Shown here: positions 54,909-63,935 of the stretch, in pieces
Layout of the letters: each line of letters begins with the position of its first letter
Numbering within the stretch: position 1 is the stretch's first letter
NCBI RefSeq assembly: GCF_024609785.1
Contig: NZ_JANHJQ010000002.1
Location: 186,001 to 250,000 of the forward strand
From: Pseudalkalibacillus decolorationis
GTDB taxonomy: Bacteria; Bacillota; Bacilli; Bacillales; Fictibacillaceae
Direction of reading: 5' to 3'
Length of the DNA: 64,000 nucleotides
Notes under the pieces: generated by a model
Told to the model about the DNA's origin: nothing
The model's input: the letters and a program-made list of their open reading frames with translations, nothing else
Databases searched by the model: none
Translations under genes and position numbers: made by a program

Positions 54909-55073
54909 ATGGGTGCTGGATACGGAGGCTATAGCGGATTCGGCTGCTATTAATCCCTGAAAAAAGAATAAAAAGAGGGTAGCTACGGATATGGTTACGG
55001 CAGTGGTTTTGTACTCATCGTTGTATTATTTATCCTTTTAATTATCGTCGGAACAGCATTTGTTAAATACTAA
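54909..55073 (+). pseudogene. YjcZ-family relic (copy 4), two in-frame stops
   Basis: GGAGAGAAAGGT precedes ATG 54909. The frame MGAGYGGYSGFGCY ends at TAA (54951). After a second stop, it resumes GSYGYGYGSGFVLIVVLFIL and ends LIIVGTAFVKY at 55071. It could be two tandem genes, the first truncated and the second lacking its ATG. Confidence 0.75.
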
Positions 55074-55135
55074 TGTATTTGTTTAGACAAAGGGGTTGCC
55101 TTTACTATATAGACAGCAATCTATCAAGGTTTATG

Positions 55136-55170
55136 AAGAGGTTACACCGAGAGAGATTTACCTCTTTTTT
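55136..55170 (+). terminator. Terminator after YjcZ copy 4
   Basis: AAGAGGT/ACCTCTT hairpin followed by TTTT. Confidence 0.7.
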
Positions 55171-55291
55171 CTGAATTGTAAGTATTAGGATCTTTATTCC
55201 TTTCGTTATGATCATCTCTCTTGAATTTTTGCGTTTTCCACCGAAATTTCTTTATACGAATGACTTATAAGTCAAGAAAGGAGTTCGATTA

Positions 55292-55570
55292 ATGAATTTT
55301 CAAAATCAAACCAACCAAAACCATGAAGATTATGAGGTTGATCCATTCGATATGATGTTCGGTTCTGGACCTCCCCCACCTCAACAAGTACCCCATAGGA
55401 ACCAGTCGACTGAGTCCAACTTTATTAACCAAATGATGTCTGAATTCAAAACACCAGAAGGCCATTGGGATATAGATAAAATAAATTCAACCGTAGACGA
55501 AATGATGAAATTAGCTGGCCAATTTAAACAAATGGGCGGTGACATATTTTCATTATTTAAAAACAAGTAG
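55292..55570 (+). CDS. yppG: YppG-like protein
   Basis: This 92-residue protein has the YppG pattern: HEDYEVDPFDMMFGSGPPPP in the first third, then FINQMMSEFKTPEGHWDIDK and VDEMMKLAGQFKQMGGDIFS. It is small, Pro/Met-rich at the front and helical at the back, with no membrane segment. Function is unknown, but the gene is typical of spore formers. GAAAGGAG precedes the ATG. Confidence 0.85.
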   Translation: MNFQNQTNQNHEDYEVDPFDMMFGSGPPPPQQVPHRNQSTESNFINQMMSEFKTPEGHWDIDKINSTVDEMMKLAGQFKQMGGDIFSLFKNK

Positions 55571-55791
55571 AACCAAAAGATAGTGATAGGAAAGTGTAAT
55601 AGAAAACAAGGTACGTCTATTATGTTTGTCTTCGAAGCTTTTTTTAATCGATACAAAAATTAAAAATTTTCAAGGTGGAGAATCGGTTTGAAACAAGAGA
55701 TTCTCTTTTTTTACCAGTTACTTGTGGATTATAACGCTTTCCTTATCACTCGGTTAACTCACCTGTTCTGACCTGACTGGCCCCTCGTATA

Positions 55792-55992
55792 TTAAAAAAG
55801 AATACAAAGAAGCATCTTCGGATTCCGAAAACGGGGCCCAAATCATCCAAACCTCCTAAATCGGGACGAATATCCGTGCCCAAATCCTCCAAGACTACCG
55901 TGTGGAAAGCCTCCAAATCCAAACTGTCTGTTGTCGTTATCCATATCACCTATTGGGACCAGCAAGTATAAATGATCGTTGTCTACGCCATC
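55792..55992 (-). pseudogene. Gly/Phe-rich sporulation-type protein relic with in-frame TGA
   Basis: The frame reads DGVDNDHLYLLVPIGD, then MDNDNRQFGFGGFPHGSLGG and HGYSSRFRRFG, stops at TGA (55843-55845) and resumes FGPRFRNPKMLLCILF. RFGRFG is a natural reading, so CGA probably became TGA. It looks related in style to the relic at 54307-54572. The 5' end is missing. Confidence 0.55.
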
Positions 55993-56135
55993 GGGCCATC
56001 ATGTTACCTTCCTTCCTTGGTTTCAATTTGAACATAATAATACTTATATTCCTTACACATATGGTACAGCGTGAAAAATTCAGGGATTTTTTTCTTTGCC
56101 TTGGCATATAGTTATAGTGGTGTTGATCCTATACT

Positions 56136-56168
56136 TTCCTCAGCGACACGCTGGGGAATCTTTTTTGT
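56136..56168 (+). terminator. Orphan terminator
   Basis: TCCTCAGCG-ACA-CGCTGGGGA hairpin and ATCTTTTTTG. There is no clear gene upstream on this strand. Confidence 0.65.
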
Positions 56169-56305
56169 TAAGTAACAGAATTGCGTTTATTCAATCGATC
56201 TCTTCAAATGGTTTTTTTATAAAAAGCGGTTTTTCACGTTAATGATTCTTTTCCCCTTTCATACAAATAGATATGTAAAAACAAATTAAGATTGGAGAGA
56301 ACAAC

Positions 56306-56680
56306 ATGAAAATGCCTGTTTCTGGATTTGATTATTCTTCAGAGAATGCCGATGGGGAACATACACATGTGCTCTATCTTACGACTTGGGATGGGGAACC
56401 TTTACATGACCATGAATTTTGAGGAATAACCTCATTCGATGTCGGTCATCGACATGAATACGCTGGCACAACGAAACCTGCACCGAGTGGCGTTCCTCAT
56501 ACACACAGATACTTTACCATCACTTCATTTGATGATGGTCATGAACACCGTATTAAAGGAGTGACTGGACCTGCCATTCCCGTTCTAGGTGTGGGTCATT
56601 TTCATGAATTTAACGGGGTTACATCGATCGATGGTGATCCTCCACATAAACATGCCTATAAAGGAAAAACGGAAGTGTGA
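56306..56680 (+). pseudogene. YmaF-family protein split by one in-frame TGA
   Basis: The 124-codon frame is rich in His pairs, as in YmaF proteins: GEHTHVLYLTTWDGEPLHDH, then GHRHEYAGTTKP, GVPHTHRYFTITSFDDGHEH, GHFHEFNGVTS and PPHKHAYKGKTEV. The single interruption is TGA at 56420-56422 (HDHEF-stop-GITSFDVGH). Repeats elsewhere have N, A or K at this place, so tryptophan readthrough is unlikely. TTGGAGAG precedes the ATG. Confidence 0.85.
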
Positions 56681-56691
56681 ATATTGTAAAA

Positions 56692-56726
56692 AAGCACCTC
56701 ATATTAAATTGGAGGTGCTTGCTTTT
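56692..56726 (+). terminator. Terminator of the YmaF gene
   Basis: AAGCACCTC/GAGGTGCTT stem followed by GCTTTT. Confidence 0.85.
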
Positions 56727-57458
56727 CTCAATATAGTTCCAGTTTAAGCGTATATCAAAAATAAAAACTCTTGAATCCTTTATCTCACACTTCGCACATC
56801 GATAGCATATTTGAAATTATTTATCCTAATTACTTATTATTACTTATTTTAGGTCAAATAAGATCTAATTACCATAACACATTAATAGATATCAAATTAG
56901 AATTCACATCAAAAAAATAATAACTTTGTCGATTGTGTTTCAGAAATCTAATTTTGTTGATTATGATCCGTGCGGAATGTGAGCTTTATTCTCTTTCCTT
57001 AAGTTTTTCGACATTTGATGTAAAAATCTTTGCTTCTTCTTCTGTTAATCCTTGGATCCCCTGTTTTACTGTAGCATCCAGAAATTTGGTTAGAAAAAAC
57101 GTTCCATAAACGCCTCGATTATAAGGCCGTCGTTATTTCTAGCATATTCCTTTTGTTCATCGTTGTAATATTTTGTCGAATACAAGATAGATTTTACAGA
57201 ATGAAAAAGAAACCTTTTATAAAGGCTTCTTTTTCATCATGAAATTAACGTCAAAAGAAATGTGATCAAGGAAATCGGACGATACTAATCCGTTACTTCT
57301 TATTTTGGCCTTCCTAATCGCGATCGCTTTTTTATTCAACGTCGGGAAGAAAAGTAAATGGAAAAGCGATTAAGGGGGGCGACGTTTCTGGAGTATAAAA
57401 CGTTTGAACAGTTCGATGTCACAGATCAGTAAGAAACAATTGAATCAACTGTCGGACC
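56727..57458. other. About 730 bp without a supported gene
   Basis: A/T-rich DNA. At 57270-57364 a frame without a start reads DDTNPLLLILAFLIAIAFLF then NVGKKSKWKSD, a possible relic of another small membrane protein. Confidence 0.4.
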
Positions 57459-58600
57459 TTACATGGATTGAACAAATCTATAATTTACTTGACTGTTGCA
57501 GATTTTGATCAGATTCCTTAAAAAAGACATACGGGTAGTGGGTTCATTGCAGACTACTTTAGCGACTAACTTTAAGCTGCGTAAGATCCTGTTTAAAGGT
57601 TTGTCTGCCAGTGCCTGTTCATAAACGTAGAAGATGAGTTGACCGAGAGTTCTTTCCGTATTCTTCGGACAACATCTCCAATTGTGAGCGGGTGGTCTTT
57701 TTCCCAGTCTTTTCGTTGACACTCCAGATAATTGTACGCTAAAAACTGAACACACCAGAATCGTTCAATACCTTTATAGGAAAGCAGCTGGTATTCGTCG
57801 AAGCCCAGTAAATCTTTGAAATAACGGTATCCGGTCTCAATATTCCACCGGATATTGTAGTAGCTCAGAATGTTCACGACATTCAAGCTACTGTCTGTAC
57901 AAAGGAGGCAAAATGGCGTCTCCTTCGAACGAAATCCGTTTTCCCAAGATAAAAGACCTGGACATTTTCGATATCACTTAAAGGAAGGTCCCTCATACGG
58001 ATAGATTTTATAGGAATGACCGTCCACCGTCGTAACGGAGTGGAGATCGACTTAGCGATATAATCAGATGCAAACTCGGATTGCTTGATCCCAATGCCTT
58101 TGGGATAGATTTTACGATTGGTCCTTATCCCACCAATTAGTGGTATCCTATTTGGTTACAGGCATCAATGAGCTTCTTGCTTGTGTACTAACTACCTACA
58201 AGGACATAGACCTGTTCGTCTTCCAACGGTTGATAGGATTGAATCAGTTCAATCGCAAGGTCATTTTTACTTTTAAAGGTTTGACCGTGTGACTGGCAAA
58301 ATACTTCACGAAGATACGGGTGGAAATCCCAGGAAAGCGAGTGTCCCTCACTGAAAAGGTGGGGTGTCAAAAGACTATGGGACCAGACCGTTTTTCCATC
58401 AGAGTGGGAAAAGTGATGATCCAATCCTTCCATTCGACAGGTAGTGCGATCCTTTTTACACTGTGTATCGTCAACGATGAAGAACACAACTGGGCGAGGG
58501 CCCCTTTTTTAGCTCGGGCTCGCTTCACTAGATCCATCATATATTGAAGCCGGCGACGTGTGGATCGGTTGGGACACCACGTGATTCATTTAGAAATCGT
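57459..58600 (-). pseudogene. IS701/IS4-like DDE transposase, multiply disrupted
   Basis: The minus strand reads, in pieces, FFIVDDTQCKKDRTTCRMEG then LDHHFSHSDGKTVWSHSLL, a stop where VLVGS-stop-YTSKKL probably replaced a tryptophan (TGG to TAG at about 58188), further stops near NQIGYH, then RNIRWN-type YYNIRWNIETGYRYFKDLLG and FDEYQLLSYKGIERFWCVQF. A frameshift near 57640 leads into LIFYVYEQALADKPLNRILR. The DDT and the E of WNIETGYRYFKDLLG are the catalytic landmarks of this family. Confidence 0.8.
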
Positions 58601-58819
58601 ATTATATAATTCCTCCCCGGTAGTGGAAGGAATCGTATTATAACAGGCGGTCCGGGACAGGGTAGGTGATTCTATGCCACGGATTCAGGATGAAATCTAA
58701 GTGGTGGTAGGAGTAGGAGGATTATGTCCAGAATCTTCATCATTTTTTCAGCAGAGCCTTGGGGAATGTGAGAATTAAACTGTAGGGACGAGAAGTCCCT
58801 ACATCGTGGTTGAAATCAA

Positions 58820-58924
58820 TTAATATTTGTCATTCATGAAGCTTACTCCAACAATGATTAACAGAACAAACAATACTACGATTAACGCAAAGTTGTTGTT
58901 CTTTTTAGGATAGTAATCAGACAT
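58820..58924 (-). CDS. YjcZ-family small sporulation membrane protein (copy 5)
   Basis: This is a 34-residue protein: MSDYYPKKNNN, the helix FALIVVLFVLLIIVGVSF and the tail MNDKY. AAAAAGGGGGGATGTTAC before the ATG is a strong ribosome site, which sets the start inside a longer frame. Confidence 0.85.
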   Translation of the reverse strand: MSDYYPKKNNNFALIVVLFVLLIIVGVSFMNDKY

Positions 58925-59371
58925 GTAACATCCCCCCTTTTTAATAGGTGAGCTTATGCTCTCATTAAATAGAGTATGTATAAGCAGGGAATCCGTAATG
59001 GACAAGTGTTTGACCACAATAGTGGAATTTTAGTACATTCAAAGAATTGATAACAAAAAACTAGGAGTTACCCTCGGTTATGTCTATCGGAATTTCATGA
59101 TATTGATTAATGAAATCTAAGTGGTGATGTTTGATTATGAGTGACCTGCCAAGTTATTGATTTTGCGAAGGTGGTTAATGGTTCCAAGCTGTATCTCATC
59201 ACTTACCTGCTTCGTTGATTCCAATAGGAGTGTTTATTCAAATATGTCGTTATAATGCTCAAGTAATTGGTAATAATCTTCCTTGGAAGTATTGGTATCT
59301 TGAATGTCGTATGGATTCAAGGATAGGTTGTAGTTGTTTTTCCTTAATTTCAGGAAATATGTTTCCGTTCC

Positions 59372-59471
59372 AATCGTTCGTTAAATCATTTGCCGTCACG
59401 GATTTTTTCTGTTTTTATTGGTAGTTTTTCCTGTATTTTTCAAACGGTTCCCAATGAATAATCTTCCCCAT
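59372..59471 (-). pseudogene. Twin of the 46-residue gene, stop at codon 19
   Basis: AAGGAG before ATG 59471; the frame reads MGKIIHWEPFEKYRKNYQ and stops, then continues KQKKSVTANDL in the same frame, clearly homologous to the product at 51132. Confidence 0.75.
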
Positions 59472-59552
59472 TGCACTGGCTCCTTAAAAAATCTATATCA
59501 ATAATCTATGCAAGGGATGGACAACTTGTAGGGCAGTTTCAATAGATTCATG

Positions 59553-59705
59553 TAAAAAACCCCCGTTCAGCACGGGGGCGAAGAGAGATGGATTATGGGT
59601 TACTCGGATACAACTTTACGTTAATCGTCGTATGGTAACATTCTATGAAACCATTACTGAGATGTATAGATAAAATAATCAAGAAATACGTTTGTTTTTT
59701 CATAG
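59553..59705 (-). ncRNA. Candidate small RNA or leader ending in a terminator (copy B)
   Basis: On the minus strand, homologous to 50895-51048. It ends with the strong hairpin CCCCCGT-GCTGA-ACGGGGG and TTTTTTAC (59553-59578). Confidence 0.4.
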
Positions 59706-59752
59706 AGTATTAAATTCAAAGAGATGAGTCCGAAAGTCCCTCAATTTTTATA

Positions 59753-60007
59753 CTATCTTTTTAACATATCAGTTAATGAAGCTAAATCTGTTGGTACGTT
59801 CCCATCCACGATCGTGTGGACTATCCTGTCTTCCTTCGCTTTAGATACCGAATGGTTCGCCATTTTGGCAATTTGCCTGATAATTTTTCGAACCGTTTGT
59901 TCATCTCGAAAATTTGCATTTTGCAGCGAATTCGCCAGCCTAAAAACATTCTCCTTTTTAAGGCCTGTTTTCTTTTCGATCATGTCGAATAAATGATTGT
60001 CGCTCAT
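59753..60007 (-). CDS. spoVIF: Stage VI sporulation protein F
   Basis: This is an 84-residue protein that matches SpoVIF (YjcC) of Bacillus: HLFDMIEKKTGLKKENVFRL, then ANSLQNANFRDEQTVRKIIR and ASLTDMLKR at the end. SpoVIF is a mother-cell protein needed for late GerE-dependent coat gene expression. TAGGAGTGAAATACAA stands before the ATG. In B. subtilis yjcC and yjcZ are neighbours, and here too it lies among YjcZ-type genes. Confidence 0.9.
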   Translation of the reverse strand: MSDNHLFDMIEKKTGLKKENVFRLANSLQNANFRDEQTVRKIIRQIAKMANHSVSKAKEDRIVHTIVDGNVPTDLASLTDMLKR

Positions 60008-60102
60008 TTGTATTTCACTCCTATCGTTTTTTATTTAGTAAAGGAACATTCGTATCTTGTAATAGAATCTATCATCAGACGTACAGCAATTAAAGGTTCA
60101 TA

Positions 60103-60192
60103 TTAAAAACCAAGAATGATGATTCCGATGATTACAAGCAAAATAAAAAGGACTAAAATTAATAACAATTCGTTTATATACAATTGGATCAT
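60103..60192 (-). CDS. Tiny YjcZ-like membrane peptide (copy 6)
   Basis: The 29-residue frame MIQLYINELLLILVLFILLV ends IIGIIILGF. It is one membrane helix with no Gly-rich start. AAGGAAAGG directly before the ATG is a possible ribosome site. It lies 96 bp after spoVIF on the same strand. Confidence 0.5.
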   Translation of the reverse strand: MIQLYINELLLILVLFILLVIIGIIILGF

Positions 60193-60411
60193 CCTTTCCT
60201 TGTCCCTTCTTTTGTACAATATGTTTCCACTGATTGATCAGTGAGGTACAACCGTTTAAATTTTAATAGTTTTTATCTTTAAAATCCGTTCCAACGATAA
60301 TCAAGAGAATAACCTACGAAAATATTTACTAGACTTTCAAACTATTACAACTGTGGATTTTTTATCTACTATACTCTTGTCCCTTTCCTTTTTTTGTGAT
60401 ATCTCATATAT

Positions 60412-60504
60412 TTATAGTACACCAACGATAATAAGAAGGATGAAGAACACAGCGATTAACGAAAACCCATAACTGTACCCGTAGCCCCCTACTCCCCTTT
60501 CAAC
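60412..60504 (-). pseudogene. YjcZ-family relic (copy 7), start codon lost
   Basis: The frame VERGVGGYGYSYGFSLIAVF ends FILLIIVGVL at 60412. A ribosome site (AAAGGGGAGTAGGGG) is present, but GTA stands where ATG is expected. Confidence 0.65.
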
Positions 60505-60521
60505 AAAAATACCGTCTTTTG

Positions 60522-60570
60522 AGGGGTAAAACCAGCAACGCTACGACGTGCAATTTGTCCGAAAAATGGA
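60522..60570 (+). repeat. Second copy of the GGGG-leading 50-bp repeat
   Basis: AGGGGTAAAACCAGCAACGC then TACGACGTGCAATTTGTCCG, nearly identical to 42034-42084 and in the same orientation. A candidate Tn3-family end left without its element. Confidence 0.5.
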
Positions 60571-60746
60571 AAATAAACCGAATCCATTGAGAAATCGGTT
60601 TAGCTGATACTAAATCTTTAGTCGATTATCCATACGAAACTCACCGTATGGATATGGATCAACGACTGGCTCTATAATGAATCCTTCAAATAAAAAGAAC
60701 CGATTCTTTAGCATAGATCGGTTCCTATTTCTATTATTTAGATAAA

Positions 60747-61208
60747 TTGCGCTTCGTGTCACGGTTGCTGGTTCTACCCCTTTCAGAAGGTTGTCCGGTC
60801 TTATCGGATCGAATGGTGTACATCGGTGGTCCTCAAAAACGAGCTGAAAATGTCTTTCGCCTCCTTGAAGTAATGGATACGAAAGGGAATATCCTTCGTT
60901 TAATCACGAACCGTTTTGATTTAAGTGCCGAACAGATCAGCGACCTGTATCGATCACGATGGGCCATTGAGCTCTTTTTCAAGTGGATGAAACAACATGT
61001 GAAGATCAAAAACTTTTATGGAATGAGCGAAACAGCGATTCACAATCAGATTTATTCAGCAGTGATCGTATACTGTCTAAACGTTCTCATTCAATTGGAA
61101 ACCAAGAGTAAAAAATCTCTCCAACGAATCAGTCGATGGTTAAAAGCAGCCATTTGGAAACCCGCCTATGTGTGGCTACGCAGAGTAGGAGAACCGTCTA
61201 GCTCGTAA
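60747..61208 (+). pseudogene. IS4-family transposase, C-terminal half
   Basis: The frame contains MVYIGGPQKRAENVFRLLEV, then RLITNRFDLSAEQISDLYRS and RWAIELFFKWMKQHVKIKNF, the YREK-type region (Y-RSRW-IE-FFKWMK) of IS4 transposases. The first half with the first two catalytic aspartates is absent; the first 18 codons (FVSRLLVLPLSEG) look like a joint after an internal deletion. There is no ribosome site. Confidence 0.82.
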
Positions 61209-61338
61209 GTTGATCATTGTCGTTGTCACCCAGGTATAAATGTATATTATTGCCAAATGGACAGGACCACCTTTATTTAAGGCTCTGGCTTTTTGGCCCA
61301 AAGATCCAAAAATACATTTCAGAATATTCTGTCATCAT

Positions 61339-61870
61339 TTATGCAACGCTAGTGACTTGAACAACTTTTTCGTACTTACAATGTTCCCCGTAATCATGTA
61401 AGACCCCCTGTAAAGGATAACGCTTTTGATAATACTTATTGAGTCCATCGTTATGAGCAACACAATCGAAGCGTACTCTGTTCCTGCCGATTTCACTGGT
61501 ATAGGTTTCTGCCCACTTCATTAATGTCAATCCAATTTCTTGCCCGGCATAGGCTCGATCGATCACACCCGATGAATAATACGACATCTTCATCGCTCGC
61601 TTCTGATTCCCATATTAAACGATCCCACTCGTTTGGTTCAGTTTCTAGAGTGATGGAGGCTATTATTGTTGTATTTCCTAAAGACATATGTATTTCCATT
61701 ACTAATGGATTCTTTCACCTCTGGAATGTTCGATTGAACGTCCTCTAGATAAAAATCCCATTGATGTGTCCCTTTTGTTTGAAGCCATTCTGCAGCAGCA
61801 TGAGTATCTTAACTACACCATTTAGGTCTTCACCTTGCGCTTTTTCAAAAATGTAACTTTGGTCTAAAGT
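61339..61870 (-). pseudogene. GNAT acetyltransferase broken by several frameshifts
   Basis: The pieces in order are SYIFEKAQGEDLNGVVKIL, DTHAAAEWLQTKGTHQWDFY, LGNTTIIASITLETEPNEWD, AYAGQEIGLTLMKWAETYTS and RFDCVAHNDGLNKYYQKRYP. Together they make one GNAT protein of about 175 residues; at least three frame changes separate them. AGQEIG is the pyrophosphate-binding turn. Confidence 0.78.
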
Positions 61871-62111
61871 AGAAACTTAAGACATTTTCATCCTTCTCGC
61901 AATCCATCCTAGTTTTTTGATTACTTCGATAAATGATTCGTTATTTCCTTATAGAGACTCGGAAATTAATTGAGTAAATCTGGGTCTTCTGGGGGATGAC
62001 AGCTGATTTTAGGAGCACAGACTGAATTTCCAACAGTTGTTTTCAAAAATAAACATGCCAAATAAACCACAGATGTAGTGGATTTTTTAAAACAGGTATT
62101 TTAAGATGGAT

Positions 62112-63614
62112 TTATAAGGACAGAAGAGACCTTATTAATGGGTTTAGGCTTAAAAAGTTACCCTTTTTGGCTTCCTTGACCCACGCATCGGCATGCTGAC
62201 ACATGCCGATGCAATATGATCGAATGGTCCAATGTCTTGAACTACGTCCTTTCGAATCCTCTAAATGATAATCCACTTTTTGGCGTTTGATACAACGCTC
62301 GACCCCATTACGTAACGCATAACGTTTATACCATTCCTTACTATCACGTTTCACACGAGGAAAAAGGCGGGGATTTTCCTTCGTCGATGTATAAAAGGTT
62401 CTCCCGTATGCCGACTCAGAACACGGATTTGAACATGTCCATTTCCCGACGGCAGCTGGACAACGCCATTTACGACGGTACCGTTTCTTATCGACACCCC
62501 AATCCCGCATTTTCCGACCGATGGGGCAAACGGGAACACCGTCTAAGTTAATCTCCATTTCATTATAGGTGAACTGTTTCGAGCGCCTAGGGTTCAGGTC
62601 GATGATGGCCGAAACATCATAGTGCTCTAACATTTCATAGATGGGGTAAGCATCTAAGGCAGAATCTAAGATGGCTTCTCCGAATGTCCAATCGGGATAC
62701 CAATGCTTGAGTTCATGAAAGGTGCTCACAAACAAGACGGAGTCATGTTTACTCGCTCGATACATCCTTGGATAAATCGGTAAATCATATGGGCTATCGG
62801 AGGCAGCGACCATGAAAAAGCTTCGTCCGTAATAGTACTTTTCTCTCGAACTATCCCAGCCATAATCGGCATCCGGATCGGAAAATTGCCGTTTACAGTG
62901 GCATTTCCAATTTCCTTGTTTCCGACAGTCACAAAGGAATTTACCGTAGGGTCGACCTCCCGTTACGAAAGGAGATCCATCCGCCAAAATACTGAGGGAC
63001 TGTGTATGACCGAGTAATCCTTTTGATGCCGATTGGTTGACGAACAAGGATTGAAAAAGGATCTGGAGTTGATCATGTGCTTTTGGGTTATAACGAACCT
63101 TCTTATTTTTAAGGGCACGTTTCACCAGTTTTTCAACAATCCGAGGGTTTTTAGGCTCGAGTTTCTGATTCTTTTTGCCTTTCTTTTTCGGCTTCTTCAA
63201 CTTTCTTTTCTTCCGTCTGGTCAGATGTGGGGTTGGAGCCAGCCAAAGGCGATCGAAAAAGTCGTAAAACGTACCGACCCCTGGAACGTTGTCAGGAGAA
63301 AAGCCACTAAGGATGGCAAAGACGGGAAGTGTTTTTAAGGTGAACACCCATTTGTCAACACTTGTTATATGTTGTTGATGCATAAGCAGTAAACTACGAA
63401 GCATATCACAAGGATTACGTGGTTTCCTTCCTCTAGGGTTTGAGGAATACCGATGTTTAAGCAGGGCTGCGGTATCTGTTAGGTCCATCAATGAACACCA
63501 GACGATCGGGTCCAGGTAGAAGTCTTTTAGAAACCTTTTGTCCTTGAAGTGTTTGTTGGATTGTTCAACGACAAAGTGTAGATAGGATTCGTGAGAACGA
63601 ACGTTTTGAAGCAT
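62112..63614 (-). CDS. DDE transposase of an insertion sequence, apparently intact
   Basis: This is a 500-residue protein. Its basic linker is RRKKRKLKKPKKKGKKNQKL (about 147-166). The candidate DDE residues are in SILADGSPFVTGGRPYG, AILDSALDAYPIYEMLEHYD with AIIDLN, and ALRNGVERCIKRQKVDY. It has cysteine pairs (KFLCDCRKQGNWKCHCKRQF and KWRCPAAVGKWTCSNPC) that may bind zinc. GGGGGAATTTTTC precedes the ATG. I cannot name the IS family with certainty, and terminal inverted repeats were not found by eye. It is the only full-length transposase in the window. Confidence 0.85.
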   Translation of the reverse strand: MLQNVRSHESYLHFVVEQSNKHFKDKRFLKDFYLDPIVWCSLMDLTDTAALLKHRYSSNPRGRKPRNPCDMLRSLLLMHQQHITSVDKWVFTLKTLPVFAILSGFSPDNVPGVGTFYDFFDRLWLAPTPHLTRRKKRKLKKPKKKGKKNQKLEPKNPRIVEKLVKRALKNKKVRYNPKAHDQLQILFQSLFVNQSASKGLLGHTQSLSILADGSPFVTGGRPYGKFLCDCRKQGNWKCHCKRQFSDPDADYGWDSSREKYYYGRSFFMVAASDSPYDLPIYPRMYRASKHDSVLFVSTFHELKHWYPDWTFGEAILDSALDAYPIYEMLEHYDVSAIIDLNPRRSKQFTYNEMEINLDGVPVCPIGRKMRDWGVDKKRYRRKWRCPAAVGKWTCSNPCSESAYGRTFYTSTKENPRLFPRVKRDSKEWYKRYALRNGVERCIKRQKVDYHLEDSKGRSSRHWTIRSYCIGMCQHADAWVKEAKKGNFLSLNPLIRSLLSL

Positions 63615-63721
63615 TGAAAAATTCCCCCGTCGAGTGTTTTTTGGTCTTCAACTCGATTTTTGGGGCGATGTTGATTTGTCAAGAGGAAAGTTTGTTCGCA
63701 CCCTTGTTTTGGGGGTGAAAC

Positions 63722-63752
63722 AATAAAAAAGCCCTAGTGGAAAAACTAGAGC
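63722..63752. repeat. Small inverted repeat upstream of the IS transposase
   Basis: GCCCTAGT and ACTAGAGC flank GGAAAA. It may belong to the IS end or a terminator. Confidence 0.35.
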
Positions 63753-63896
63753 GAACAAGGAAAGTGAATTTCCGAGAGACTATTCCTTTTATAAGGGGGT
63801 GATGTAGCATCCGTCAATTTTGGGGTCATTTGCCGTTAAATGGTGATGAAGGCTAATGGTTGGGAGGATGTGAAAAATAAACAACTCTTTTTGATA

Positions 63897-63935
63897 AAGC
63901 CGCATTTTTTGACGAAAGAATGCGGCTTTCAACTT
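63897..63935 (+). terminator. Terminator-like hairpin at the right edge
   Basis: AAGCCGCATT/AATGCGGCTT stem with a 12-base loop, then TCAACTTTT. The gene it serves is not visible. Confidence 0.6.

Larger units (their letters stand above)
59330..59720. repeat. Inverted duplication II, right arm
   Basis: Reverse-complement partner of 50878-51272, more decayed in the coding part and better preserved in the terminator. Confidence 0.88.

Noticed and set aside
54709-54960. 83-codon plus-strand ORF overlapping YjcZ copy 4
   Set aside because: It overlaps the better supported YjcZ start in another frame and has no ribosome site.
22046-56422. Possible genetic recoding of TGA (three genes with single in-frame TGA)
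   Set aside because: TGA is the normal stop of several genes here, and the interrupted positions would need Gly, Arg and a variable residue rather than one amino acid such as Trp or Sec.
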